A stretch of 64,000 nt of DNA, taken from NCBI GenBank assembly GCA_028822845.1, contig JAPKCS010000001.1, positions 1 through 64,000 on the forward strand, read 5' to 3'. The position numbers and the translations under genes are program-made. The stretch's first letter is position 1, and every line of letters begins with the position of its first letter. The notes beneath the pieces were generated by a model. The model made no database searches, was not told where the DNA came from, and worked only from the letters and a program-made list of their open reading frames with translations. This document shows positions 32,902-41,773 of this stretch, one piece after another. This DNA comes from Candidatus Poseidoniaceae archaeon. GTDB taxonomy: Archaea; Thermoplasmatota; Poseidoniia; Poseidoniales; Poseidoniaceae.

Positions 32902-33936
32902 CTAACGTTTCACTGCCCAAGCTAAAGCATGCTCAACGTCCCTGCGTGGGGCCAATCGGCCCCACGCATTGGCGATTGGCCACCAGATAACAGTGTACAA
33001 CAGCACGACCACCATCGACTGTGCTAGGCTGAACCCATGTGCCTCATCGATTGAATGAAACAATCCAATCGGAATGAAGTGCACGAGGTAAACACTCAGT
33101 GACCGCTGACTTAGAGAAGTGAGCCCATGAACAGGTGTGTTTTGTAAGATCAGCCAAACAAGTGCTACGCCTGTAAGTGCTGCAACAAGGAATGGGCCGT
33201 TTGCTGGAAAGAACGTCAGCAAAGCAGCACCAGTTGGTGCAGCCCAAGCTATTCCGGAAGACTGAGCATAGATAAGCGAAAAAACACAGCATGCAAGACC
33301 CCCTCCGATCAGCGAAAGCGGGAGTGGTTTGTGCGGGTATGTGCGCTCCTCTCCCTTTTGTGCCCCAATCCATGCCCCAAAAGATGCAAACAACACCCAC
33401 GGCATCAGTGGATAGGTTCCTGTGAGCAATGCATGCCCAGCCCATTGGCTGATGCTTGAAGTTTGAACTCGAAGATCCCAAACACTTGGCCCTTGGGCGA
33501 GGGGGAAGAGAGTAACGAACACGAGGGTCGCTGAAAGAGACAAGGCCAGGAGTTCATGGCTTCGTTGAGGCCATCGGAGAAACGGTGCAAGCCACAATGG
33601 CTGGGTGAGAATAAGAGCGCCAAAAAGCGTGAGCACGCCCGGAGTAAAGGGTTCAAACAGATGAGGTGATGAGATGTTAATCGCTGTTTGCGCAGTGAAA
33701 AAGAAGGTCGCTCTTATCACGCGTTGTTTCGATGTAGAACGCGTTCGTAGGCACCCCCATCCAAAAATGGTCACGAACAAGGGGGCAGCAAGCCCGCCAA
33801 GGCCCGATACAACATAGACGAGTGCTGTTGGTTGGGTTGTTGCTGGCGGGCCCCATGTGGCCGCCGCATGGACCATGACCATCAGAAGCACTGCTATGGC
33901 TCGAATCGAATCGATGTGTTCGATTCGTTTGCTCAC
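32902..33936 (-). CDS. Membrane acyltransferase (DUF1624/HGSNAT-like)
   Basis: A 344-aa protein with about ten transmembrane helices. The N-terminus RIEHIDSIRAIAVLLMVMVHAAATW matches the helix-1 signature of acyltransferase-3/heparan-N-acetyltransferase-like families, with the conserved His in MVHA. A late segment, SLSVYLVHFIPIG, is also typical. Members acetylate sugars or other polar groups across the membrane using acetyl-CoA. It lies 9 bases after purQ on the same strand and may simply be co-transcribed. Its 3' end contains a strong hairpin shared with the convergent rhodopsin gene. Confidence 0.75.
   Translation of the reverse strand: MSKRIEHIDSIRAIAVLLMVMVHAAATWGPPATTQPTALVYVVSGLGGLAAPLFVTIFGWGCLRTRSTSKQRVIRATFFFTAQTAINISSPHLFEPFTPGVLTLFGALILTQPLWLAPFLRWPQRSHELLALSLSATLVFVTLFPLAQGPSVWDLRVQTSSISQWAGHALLTGTYPLMPWVLFASFGAWIGAQKGEERTYPHKPLPLSLIGGGLACCVFSLIYAQSSGIAWAAPTGAALLTFFPANGPFLVAALTGVALVWLILQNTPVHGLTSLSQRSLSVYLVHFIPIGLFHSIDEAHGFSLAQSMVVVLLYTVIWWPIANAWGRLAPRRDVEHALAWAVKR
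32943..32968. terminator. Strong 11-bp hairpin between rhodopsin and convergent gene
   Basis: TGCGTGGGGCC-AATC-GGCCCCACGCA is a perfect 11-bp stem with a 4-base loop. It begins 43 bases after the rhodopsin stop and lies within the last codons of the convergent acyltransferase gene. It is a candidate transcript-end or mRNA-stabilising structure for the rhodopsin mRNA. No long T-run follows. Confidence 0.5.
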
Positions 33937-33945
33937 ACACAGCCC

Positions 33946-34797
33946 TCAGAGGTTTGTTTTCACGTACTCCACTGCGTTGCGGAACATCTGGAGTCCTTCG
34001 CCTTCCCAAGCACCCAATGCTTCGCTGTGCTCTGGGCCTGGGGCAGTGTTTCGGGTGTGATCTGGATGAAGCCATTTTGCGTAGACTGCTTCAGGGTGAG
34101 GCATCAGTCCGAAAACGAGCCCGGTCGTATCGCAGACGCCAGCAATGTTGCGCATGCTTCCATTGGGTGACAGCGGGAAGGGGAGTGGTTCATCGGTCAT
34201 TCCTGAACCAACTTCTGTTGCCGGATCGACGTATCGTACGGTCAGTTGGTGGCCTGCTGCAAGCGCATCGAAATCGGTGGTTGAAGGCATGACAAACTTG
34301 CCTTCACCATGTCGGACGGGGCAATCCATTCGAGTCATTCCCTTGGTCCAAATGCACGGGCTGTTGCCGTCGAATTCGAGGGTGACCCAACGGTCTTCGT
34401 ATCGCCCTGAATCATTGAGGGTGAGGCTAGCGCGCTGAACAAAGTCAGGAAGTGGTGCGTTTGGCCCGGGGAGCAATCCGGTCTTCACCAGCACTTGGAA
34501 TCCATTACAAATTCCGATGATTGGTTTGCCTGCAGCCACGAAAGCATGGAGTTGATCGCGCAATGCAAAACGCATACGGTTGCCCATGAGGCGCCCACTG
34601 CCAAGGTGATCGCCGAAGGAGAAACCACCAGGGACGGCGAGGATTTGGAATTCCTCCATCGACCTTTCACCGGAAATAAAGTGGTTGACGTGAACGCGTT
34701 CTGCGTCACCTCCAACGAGGTTGAACACAGCGGCGGTTTCATGGTCGCAATTGATGCCGAAACCAAACAGGACGGCTACTTTTGGAGCGGACATCAT
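33946..34797 (-). CDS. purQ: Phosphoribosylformylglycinamidine synthase, glutaminase subunit
   Basis: A 283-aa class I glutamine amidotransferase that supplies ammonia to PurL in purine synthesis. It starts VAVLFGFGINCDHETA, has LAVPGGFSFGDHLGSGR and the nucleophile Cys in GKPIIGICNGFQVL, with the His/Glu pair in FGLMPHPEAVY. It is longer than the roughly 225-aa small PurQ, and the extra residues look like the extension seen in some archaeal and eukaryote-type domains. The ATG overlaps the purL stop by four bases (34794-34797), giving translational coupling. Confidence 0.94.
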   Translation of the reverse strand: MMSAPKVAVLFGFGINCDHETAAVFNLVGGDAERVHVNHFISGERSMEEFQILAVPGGFSFGDHLGSGRLMGNRMRFALRDQLHAFVAAGKPIIGICNGFQVLVKTGLLPGPNAPLPDFVQRASLTLNDSGRYEDRWVTLEFDGNSPCIWTKGMTRMDCPVRHGEGKFVMPSTTDFDALAAGHQLTVRYVDPATEVGSGMTDEPLPFPLSPNGSMRNIAGVCDTTGLVFGLMPHPEAVYAKWLHPDHTRNTAPGPEHSEALGAWEGEGLQMFRNAVEYVKTNL

Positions 34798-37700
34798 TCA
34801 ACCCCTCCAGTCATGTCGAGTGCCCCTTGCCAAGAAGCGACCATGGCCTCGACGTCTGCGGTGAGGATCTCATCATAGCCGTCGTTGATGGTCAGGTTAG
34901 GGCCCTCCACTGCTTCGCCGAGGAAGGTGATTGGTTGGCCTGACATCCAAGCAATGAATTCGTGTTCTTTTTCCGGCTTCACGGCGACGACGAAGCGCCC
35001 CAATGATTCGCCCCAAAGACGAGCCCAGAGGTTTTCATCGCCTGTGCCATCTAAGTCGATGGTTGCACCGAGGCGACCGCCGATGCACATTTCTGCAACA
35101 GCAACACCAACGCCACCTTCAGAGCAGTCGTGGGCGGTTTGGATGAGTCCTGTTTGAATTGCAGTTGAAAGAGCGCGATACGTAGCAAGATTGCGTTCTG
35201 GGTGTTCGAGCTGCGGGGGTGTGCCTCCAACGCCGGATGCCTCTCCGCTTTCTTTGAGCATAAAGGAAATCTCAGAAGCGCCAAGTTCGTTATGAGACCG
35301 GCCCACAAGATACAGACGTTCGCCAGGTTGCTTGAGGTCGCTTGTAGCAGTGAACCGAACATCCGGCTGATCGCCAAAGACTGAAAACAGCAAGGTCGGA
35401 GGAATCGATATTTTCTTCTCCCCTGTGCCATAATCGTTCTTCATCGAATCTTTTCCACTGACGCAAGGCAAGCGGTAGGCTCGGCATACACGCTCTAACT
35501 CGCGGTTCGCTCGAACGAGTTGTGCAAGTTTGAATCTGCCATCAGGTGTTTTGACTGATTCAATGGAGTCTGGCCAGCAGAAGTTGTCGAGGCCTGCGAT
35601 CTTGTCAACGTCGACGCCTGCACATACTGCATTCCGAACTGCTTCGTCAATGGACGCTGCGGCCATAGCGCCTGCATCAATGTCAGAATAACGCGGTGCA
35701 ATACCGCATGAAATCACGAGTCCGTGTGGGTCGCCGTGGATTGGGGCAATAAGTCCGGCATCACCAGGGCCGTCTCGCTTTACGCCTACGAAGGGTTTGA
35801 TCGCTGTTTGGGCAATCACTTCATGATCGTACTGGCGCACCCAGGTTTCCTTGCTAGCGATGTTTGGCCTGGCAAGCATTCGGAGCATGAGGTCAGCGTG
35901 GTTGGCGGCTTGGGGTGGGACAAATGCCTCCACCTTTGGGGGGATCCACTCGGATTCAAGTTGGAGTTGGGGGACGCCGTCGTGAAGGAATTCGATTGGG
36001 AGGTAAGCAACGGTTGCTGCCTCATACTTCACGTGGAAGATCCCTGTGTCGGTGAACGTCGCCACAGGGGTTGCTTCGACTTCGTGGAGGGTAGCAAGGG
36101 CGTCGAACGCAGCGCAATCTTCTGCTTTGACGGCAATGGTCATGCGTTCTTGGCTTTCGGAAACTAAAATCTCCCATGCGGAAAGTCCTGCCTGCTTGAG
36201 GGGGACCTTGGCCAAATCAATTTCACATCCGTTGGTGTATTCAGCCATCTCACCGATTGATGAAGAAAGTCCGCCTGCTCCGTTGTCAGTGATGCATGTG
36301 ATGAGCCCAGTGTCTCGGGCTTCAAGCACCATGTCAACCATCTTTTTCTGAGTAATTGGATCGCCAATTTGAACTGCACTTGATGGTGATTCTTCGGTTA
36401 ATTCAAGGGAAGAAAAGGTTGCACCGTGGATGCCATCGTAACCGACTTTTCCGCCAACCATGTAGACGATATCGCCAGCGACTGGCGTCTTGATGTGGCT
36501 TTCTCGGCCGTCTGGGAGGCGGCGTGGCATGATACCAATCGTGCCGCAGTACACCAGCGGCTTTCCGATGTAGCGATCGTCGAACACAATCGCTCCATTC
36601 ACTGTCGGGATGCCTGATTCGTTTCCACCGACGCGAACACCAGCGTGGACGCCACGGAAAACCCGTGAAGGGTGGAAGAGGTTGTCTGGTAGGTCGCCTT
36701 CCCAGTCTGGAGGGCCGAAGCAGAACACGTCGGTGTTAGCAATCGGTCGAGCGCCGAGCCCGGTTCCAAGGATGTCACGGTTGACGCCAACGATCCCAGT
36801 CATTGCGCCGCCGTACGGGTCGAGGGCTGAGGGGGAGTTGTGGGTTTCTGCTTTCATGCAGACGCTCCAATCGTCATCCCAGGCAATAACGCCAGAGTTG
36901 TCGTGGAACACCGAGAGAAGCCAATCAACTTCGTTTTGCATGTCGTGGGTTGGCTTCATGATGTAGGTTTTGAAGATGGAATCGATGATGGTGTCTTCAC
37001 CTGTTTCGGTGTCGATGTGGTGTATTTTTGAGGCGAAAATCTTGTGCTTGCAGTGTTCACTCCATGTTTGAGCGAGGCATTCCAATTCAACATCCGTTGG
37101 GGCGTCAGCCACAATGCCTGCAGCGGTACGTGCTGCTCGTACATCCGCATCCCGGTAGTGTGCCTGAATGGTTTGCATTTCTTCGAGGTTGAGTGCGAGA
37201 AGGCCGGTTTCGGACAAATCAATCAGGTCTTGGTCGGGGATTTCCATGTTCACGTGTAGGGGTGCTTCGAATTCTTGAGGGGGTTTCTCAGTGTACTCGA
37301 TTGCTGGCCATTGGCCCGCAGTGCATGCGTTCTGGTCCGCTACAAGCGCGCGTTGGATCAGGTTGTTGTGAAGTGTCTTTGCTAACCATTGCACATCAAC
37401 CTCGTGTGGAAGGCCGAAGAAGGCATAGGTGATGTATGTTGAAATTGCAGATTTCTCTGAAGTGGGGAAAATCGTTTTGAAACCATCCAGGGCTGCAGCA
37501 CCAGGGTTATCGGTGACGCCGGCCTTGAAACCTACAGTCACGACGGTTGAGGGGCATGAGGGGAAGTGCTCTTTGTTCGAAAGAAGGAGGGTGTTGGTCG
37601 CTCCGTCTTCGATGATCGGGTCTGCGAAGAGGTCGTCGACACGAAGGGCGATGGCCCCTGGATCGATTTCAGACTTGATTAAAAATCCAACAATGCTGCG

Positions 37701-37817
37701 AACATCGTCGATGTTGATGTTGTGATCTGCTGCGAGTTGTCTTCGGACAACATCACCGCGAACATCGCGCATGCCGGGTCCTATTTTGGGCGTCACTTCG
37801 ACACGGGTTACGGCCAT
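34794..37817 (-). CDS. purL: Phosphoribosylformylglycinamidine synthase, PurS-PurL fusion
   Basis: About 1,007 aa from the ATG at 37817 (MAVTRVEVTPKIG). It converts FGAR to FGAM with ATP and ammonia from PurQ. Residues 1-85 look like a PurS domain (TPKIGPGMRDVRGDVVRRQL) fused to the synthetase. Synthetase landmarks are TWSEHCKHKIF, MKAETHNSPSALDPYGGA, GGKVGYDGIHGATFSS and SGKDSMKNDYG. Free PurS plus PurL is the common archaeal arrangement, so the fusion is notable. A CGCCCCC-TAA-GGGGGCG hairpin sits directly upstream. purQ follows immediately. Confidence 0.93.
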   Translation of the reverse strand: MAVTRVEVTPKIGPGMRDVRGDVVRRQLAADHNINIDDVRSIVGFLIKSEIDPGAIALRVDDLFADPIIEDGATNTLLLSNKEHFPSCPSTVVTVGFKAGVTDNPGAAALDGFKTIFPTSEKSAISTYITYAFFGLPHEVDVQWLAKTLHNNLIQRALVADQNACTAGQWPAIEYTEKPPQEFEAPLHVNMEIPDQDLIDLSETGLLALNLEEMQTIQAHYRDADVRAARTAAGIVADAPTDVELECLAQTWSEHCKHKIFASKIHHIDTETGEDTIIDSIFKTYIMKPTHDMQNEVDWLLSVFHDNSGVIAWDDDWSVCMKAETHNSPSALDPYGGAMTGIVGVNRDILGTGLGARPIANTDVFCFGPPDWEGDLPDNLFHPSRVFRGVHAGVRVGGNESGIPTVNGAIVFDDRYIGKPLVYCGTIGIMPRRLPDGRESHIKTPVAGDIVYMVGGKVGYDGIHGATFSSLELTEESPSSAVQIGDPITQKKMVDMVLEARDTGLITCITDNGAGGLSSSIGEMAEYTNGCEIDLAKVPLKQAGLSAWEILVSESQERMTIAVKAEDCAAFDALATLHEVEATPVATFTDTGIFHVKYEAATVAYLPIEFLHDGVPQLQLESEWIPPKVEAFVPPQAANHADLMLRMLARPNIASKETWVRQYDHEVIAQTAIKPFVGVKRDGPGDAGLIAPIHGDPHGLVISCGIAPRYSDIDAGAMAAASIDEAVRNAVCAGVDVDKIAGLDNFCWPDSIESVKTPDGRFKLAQLVRANRELERVCRAYRLPCVSGKDSMKNDYGTGEKKISIPPTLLFSVFGDQPDVRFTATSDLKQPGERLYLVGRSHNELGASEISFMLKESGEASGVGGTPPQLEHPERNLATYRALSTAIQTGLIQTAHDCSEGGVGVAVAEMCIGGRLGATIDLDGTGDENLWARLWGESLGRFVVAVKPEKEHEFIAWMSGQPITFLGEAVEGPNLTINDGYDEILTADVEAMVASWQGALDMTGGVE

Positions 37818-37820
37818 GGG

Positions 37821-37846
37821 GTTCACCGCCCCCTAAGGGGGCGAAC
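37821..37846. terminator. GC hairpin between uvrA and purL
   Basis: GTTCacCGCCCCC-TAA-GGGGGCGAAC forms a 7-bp GC stem with outer GTTC/GAAC pairing. It lies 42 bases beyond the uvrA stop and just before the purL start, all on the minus strand. It could end uvrA transcripts or act in the purL leader. There is no T-run, so the call is tentative. Confidence 0.45.
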
Positions 37847-37887
37847 TGACTGCCATTGCCTACGACCTTTGAACAATACGGAAGGGA

Positions 37888-40827
37888 TTAGGGTAGCATA
37901 TTGGCTAAAAACTGTCCTGTAAAGCTCGTTTCACAGGCTGCAATGTCTTCTGGTGTGCCTTCTACGAGGATGAGCCCCCCTCGTTCGCCGCCTTCGGGCC
38001 CAAGGTCGATGACCCAGTCCGCGGACTTCACCACATCGAGGTGATGTTCGATGACAATGACCGTATGTCCCTTCGTTCTTAGTTCGAGTAAAACTTCAAT
38101 CAAGAGTTGAACATCTGAAAACGAAAGACCGGTGGTTGGCTCGTCGAGAATGTACACGGTGTGTTTTGTTGGTGGGCGTCGTAATTCACTGGCGAGCTTG
38201 ACCCGTTGTGCTTCGCCGCCGGAAAGGGTGGTTGCTGGTTGGCCAAGTCGGACGTAAGAAAGGCCAACTATGCGAAGGGTGTCGAGTGTTCTGAAGATCT
38301 TGCGATGGGTTCCGAAGAATTCCACGGCCACGCCAATCGGCATTTCGAGAATTTCATGGATGTTCTTGCCCTTCCATGTAACTTCGAGGCATTCTCTGGT
38401 GTACCTTTTGCCATGGCAGATGTCGCATGTGATCCATACATCGGGGAGGAAATTCATTTCAAGCTTGATCGAGCCTGCTCCTTTACATGATTCACAGCGG
38501 CCGCCCTTGACGTTGAAACTGAAATGGCCTGGTGTGTAGCCGCGTTCCTTTGCGAGCGTGGTTTTGGAAAATAAGCCCCTGATTTCATCGAAGACTTTGG
38601 TGTAGGTCGCTGGGTTTGAACGCGGTGTTCGGCCAATTGGCGACTGATCGATGATGATGGCTTTGTCCGTGTGTTCAAGCCCTTTGACTTCTCGGTGTTT
38701 GCCCGGCACGGTTTCTGCTTTGTGTAAATGGCGTTGGAGAACGGGGGCCAGGATGCCAGACACAAGCGATGATTTTCCAGATCCTGATACACCGGTCACC
38801 GCAGTCATGCAACCAACTGGGAACGAAGCTGTGACGTTCTGAAGGTTGTTGTGTGTGGCTCCTTTGACTGTGATGCGTTTCTTTGTGGCTTTTTTCCGCT
38901 TTTCGGGCACAGGGATGCTTCTCCGGCCGCTGAGGAATGCTCCTGTGACGGAGTCTTCTGCCGCCATAGCCACTTCTGGGGGCCCGTTCGCAACGATGGT
39001 TCCGCCTTCGAGGCCCGCACCGGGCCCGAGGTCGCAGAGCCAATCGGCCTGACGGAGGGTGTCTTCATCGTGTTCAACAACGATGAGGGTGTTTCCAAGA
39101 TCGCTTAATTCACGGAGTGTTGCCAGCAACCGTTCGTTGTCGCGTTGGTGCAGCCCTATCGACGGTTCGTCCAAGACATACATGACCCCGGTGAGGCGGC
39201 TTCCAATTTGAGTTGCCAGGCGGATGCGTTGGCTTTCACCACCGGAAAGGGTGTTTGCTTTTCGATCAAGGGTGAGGTAGTCGAGGCCAACGCTGTCAAG
39301 GAAGCCCAACCTGTTGTCTATTTCTTTGAGGATCTCATTGCCGATGAACATGCTTCGTTCGTCGAGTGTTTCCAGTGAGTCGGCGAAATGTTCTGGGGCG
39401 CCTGGCCCATCTGGTGACCATGCCCGGATGACGGCGAGGGCGTCGTGGACTGAGCAATGACTGACTTCTGGCAAACGAATACCGCCGACGGAAACATACC
39501 GTGCAGCAGCGTTCAATTTTTCACCGTGGCATTCGCTGCAATCTAAATCGGTCATGCATGAGATCAACCGGCTCCGTGTACGTTCGGAAGTCGTCTCTGT
39601 GTAGGTGCGTTGTAGGCGAGCAATGATGCCTTCCCATGGCCGGTTCATCTTGTAAACTGAACCGTTATCAGATTCAAAGTGGAAGTTGATCACCGTCGAT
39701 CCTGAACCATTGAGAAGAATGTCCCGGTCGTCATCATCGAGAAGTTCGAACGGCGTGTTCTTTGGAATTGCGTAATGTTCGCAGACCTGTTCCATTAGCC
39801 GCCGGTACCAAGACGGAGACATCGATTGGCGCCACGGTCGAACGCAGCCGTTGCTGATTGTTAGGGTGCCATCGACAATGAGTTCGATGTTGAATTGGCG
39901 CTGGACACCTAGCCCCTGGCATGAGCCACAGGCTCCAAGCGGGGAGTTGAAGGAAAAGACTCTAGGGGACAGTTCTGGCATGAAAGCGCCGTGTTCTGGG
40001 CAGGCAAAATCCTCAGACCATGCAACCGTTTCGCCAACCACCGTTAGGCGTGAACGGGTGCCCTCTGAAAGTTCAGCATCTTCTGCTGGACCTTCGAGGC
40101 TCTGAATAGCAGTGGCGCCGCCTCCCAAACGAAGGGCGCCTTCTACGGCTTCTGTCAAGCGTTGGCGTCGATCTCGCGTGCACAGGATTCGATCGATTCG
40201 CACATCGATGTCGTGTCGGAAGTTTTTGTCGAGGTCGGGGGGTGATTCAAAACCAACCTCGTGCCCGTTGACTTTCCCATGCAGGTATCCTTGTTCGACG
40301 AGTTGCCGGAACAGGTCTGCGTGCGTTCCCTTCCGGGCTCGGACTGCTGGCGACCAAACGGCAATAGCGTGGCCTTCCATGTGCCAAATAACGTCATCAA
40401 CAATTTCTTGAACCGTCCGACGGGCAACTTCTCGGCCGCATGTTGGGCAGTGTGGCTTTCCAATTCTGGCCCAGAGAAGGCGAAGATAATCTTGGATTTC
40501 TGTCACTGTTGCTACGGTTGAACGGGGGTTGTGAGAACCTTGTTTCTGATCGATTGAAATCGCTGGTGAGAGGCCTTCTATTCCATCGCAGTCGGCTTTT
40601 TTCATCTGCCCGATAAACTGCCGAGCGTACGAGGATAAACTCTCCACATAGCGGCGCTGCCCTTCGGCGTAGAGGGTATCAAAAGCGAGGCTTGACTTTC
40701 CAGATCCTGAAACGCCTGAGATGACAACAAATTGGCCCCGGGGGAGCTTGACGTTGATGTCTTGGAGGTTGTGGGTTCGGGCACCCCGAACCTCAATCCA
40801 ACCATGATCTCCTGCATCCCCACTCAT
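37888..40827 (-). CDS. uvrA: Excinuclease ABC subunit A
   Basis: A 979-aa DNA damage recognition ATPase of nucleotide excision repair. The first ABC unit has ISGVSGSGKSSLAFDTLYAE and the second TGVSGSGKSSLVSGIL; signatures are LSGGESQRIRLATQ and LSGGEAQRVKLASEL. Zinc-module Cys clusters are CPTCGREV, CGSCQGLG and CESCKGAG with CDICHGKRY. It is full length (the usual size is about 940-970). UvrA in archaea is regarded as acquired from bacteria, and uvrB and uvrC are not in this window. It is followed by purL on the same strand. Confidence 0.97.
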   Translation of the reverse strand: MSGDAGDHGWIEVRGARTHNLQDINVKLPRGQFVVISGVSGSGKSSLAFDTLYAEGQRRYVESLSSYARQFIGQMKKADCDGIEGLSPAISIDQKQGSHNPRSTVATVTEIQDYLRLLWARIGKPHCPTCGREVARRTVQEIVDDVIWHMEGHAIAVWSPAVRARKGTHADLFRQLVEQGYLHGKVNGHEVGFESPPDLDKNFRHDIDVRIDRILCTRDRRQRLTEAVEGALRLGGGATAIQSLEGPAEDAELSEGTRSRLTVVGETVAWSEDFACPEHGAFMPELSPRVFSFNSPLGACGSCQGLGVQRQFNIELIVDGTLTISNGCVRPWRQSMSPSWYRRLMEQVCEHYAIPKNTPFELLDDDDRDILLNGSGSTVINFHFESDNGSVYKMNRPWEGIIARLQRTYTETTSERTRSRLISCMTDLDCSECHGEKLNAAARYVSVGGIRLPEVSHCSVHDALAVIRAWSPDGPGAPEHFADSLETLDERSMFIGNEILKEIDNRLGFLDSVGLDYLTLDRKANTLSGGESQRIRLATQIGSRLTGVMYVLDEPSIGLHQRDNERLLATLRELSDLGNTLIVVEHDEDTLRQADWLCDLGPGAGLEGGTIVANGPPEVAMAAEDSVTGAFLSGRRSIPVPEKRKKATKKRITVKGATHNNLQNVTASFPVGCMTAVTGVSGSGKSSLVSGILAPVLQRHLHKAETVPGKHREVKGLEHTDKAIIIDQSPIGRTPRSNPATYTKVFDEIRGLFSKTTLAKERGYTPGHFSFNVKGGRCESCKGAGSIKLEMNFLPDVWITCDICHGKRYTRECLEVTWKGKNIHEILEMPIGVAVEFFGTHRKIFRTLDTLRIVGLSYVRLGQPATTLSGGEAQRVKLASELRRPPTKHTVYILDEPTTGLSFSDVQLLIEVLLELRTKGHTVIVIEHHLDVVKSADWVIDLGPEGGERGGLILVEGTPEDIAACETSFTGQFLANMLP

Positions 40828-40888
40828 GCTATCGTTTCATTGGGCGCGCCAGCGGTTCAAGAAGGCACGCATTTGCCCACAATTTCCA

Positions 40889-41770
40889 TCAGTCCCGCAT
40901 AAACGGAATTTTTGCTTCAAAGCGAACTGGTTCGTCGCTATCAGGGTGGAGAAATTCGAGCGATGAAGCGTGAAGAGCGATGCGGCTCAGGGGGTTGGTC
41001 TCGGCACCGTGTAGATCGTCACCAACAACAGGGCAATCCAGTGCCTTCATTGCCATTCGGATTTGGTGACGCCGTCCGGTTTCAATGGTGATATGAATCA
41101 AAGAAACTTCGTCATCGGTGTCCTCGATTTTCCAATGGGTGATGGCTTCTTTAGCGCCTTGTGCTGAAGGTTTGACTTCTTTCACGCGAAGGTTCCGATC
41201 CTCGACCAGCCAGGCTTTTTCTGTGCCTTTGCTTTCTTCGGGTCGGCCTTCGACAAGAGCGTGGTATGTTCGGTGGACTGCGCGCTGGGCAAATTGGGAT
41301 TGGAGGTAGGTTTTGGCCTGTTCGTGCTTGGCAAAAACCATCACGCCTGAAGTGTCTCTGTCCAACCGATGAACAATATGGATCCATGCACGTTCGTTGC
41401 CGAGTCGTACGTAATTGACGCAGCGGGTGTGAAGGGTATCGTCTTCCAGTTTATTGGTTGCAATTGAGAGGAGGCCCGCCGGCTTGTCAACAACAAGAAT
41501 AGCGTCGTCTTCATACACGATTGAAAGGCGATGGAGTTTCTTACTTGGCGCAGGGGGCGGCGCGGCTTCCTTGCCTTTTGCCCGATCTGTGACTTCGATG
41601 GTCTGTCCTGTTTCGACCATGTGTTTGGCTTTGTGTTCCACTGCACCTTCAACTAAAACACGGCCTTCTGTCAACATTTTCCGAACCTTAGCGCGGGTTG
41701 ATTTGGGGAAGAGGGCGGCCAGTGCATCGAGCAAAATGGTTGGTTCGGTAACGGTTGTTTTCATTGTCAT
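40889..41770 (-). CDS. RluA-family pseudouridine synthase with S4 domain
   Basis: A 293-aa enzyme that isomerises uridine in rRNA or tRNA. An N-terminal S4 RNA-binding domain (about 10-62, with VRKMLTEGRVLVEGAV) is linked to a catalytic domain whose motif I is IVHRLDRDTSGVMVFAK, catalytic Asp D137. GRRHQIRMAMKALDCPVVGD is the conserved C-terminal motif. RluA-type enzymes are mainly bacterial, so transfer is possible. The gene starts 3 bases after moeA on the same strand. Confidence 0.92.
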   Translation of the reverse strand: MTMKTTVTEPTILLDALAALFPKSTRAKVRKMLTEGRVLVEGAVEHKAKHMVETGQTIEVTDRAKGKEAAPPPAPSKKLHRLSIVYEDDAILVVDKPAGLLSIATNKLEDDTLHTRCVNYVRLGNERAWIHIVHRLDRDTSGVMVFAKHEQAKTYLQSQFAQRAVHRTYHALVEGRPEESKGTEKAWLVEDRNLRVKEVKPSAQGAKEAITHWKIEDTDDEVSLIHITIETGRRHQIRMAMKALDCPVVGDDLHGAETNPLSRIALHASSLEFLHPDSDEPVRFEAKIPFMRD

Positions 41771-41773
41771 ACC

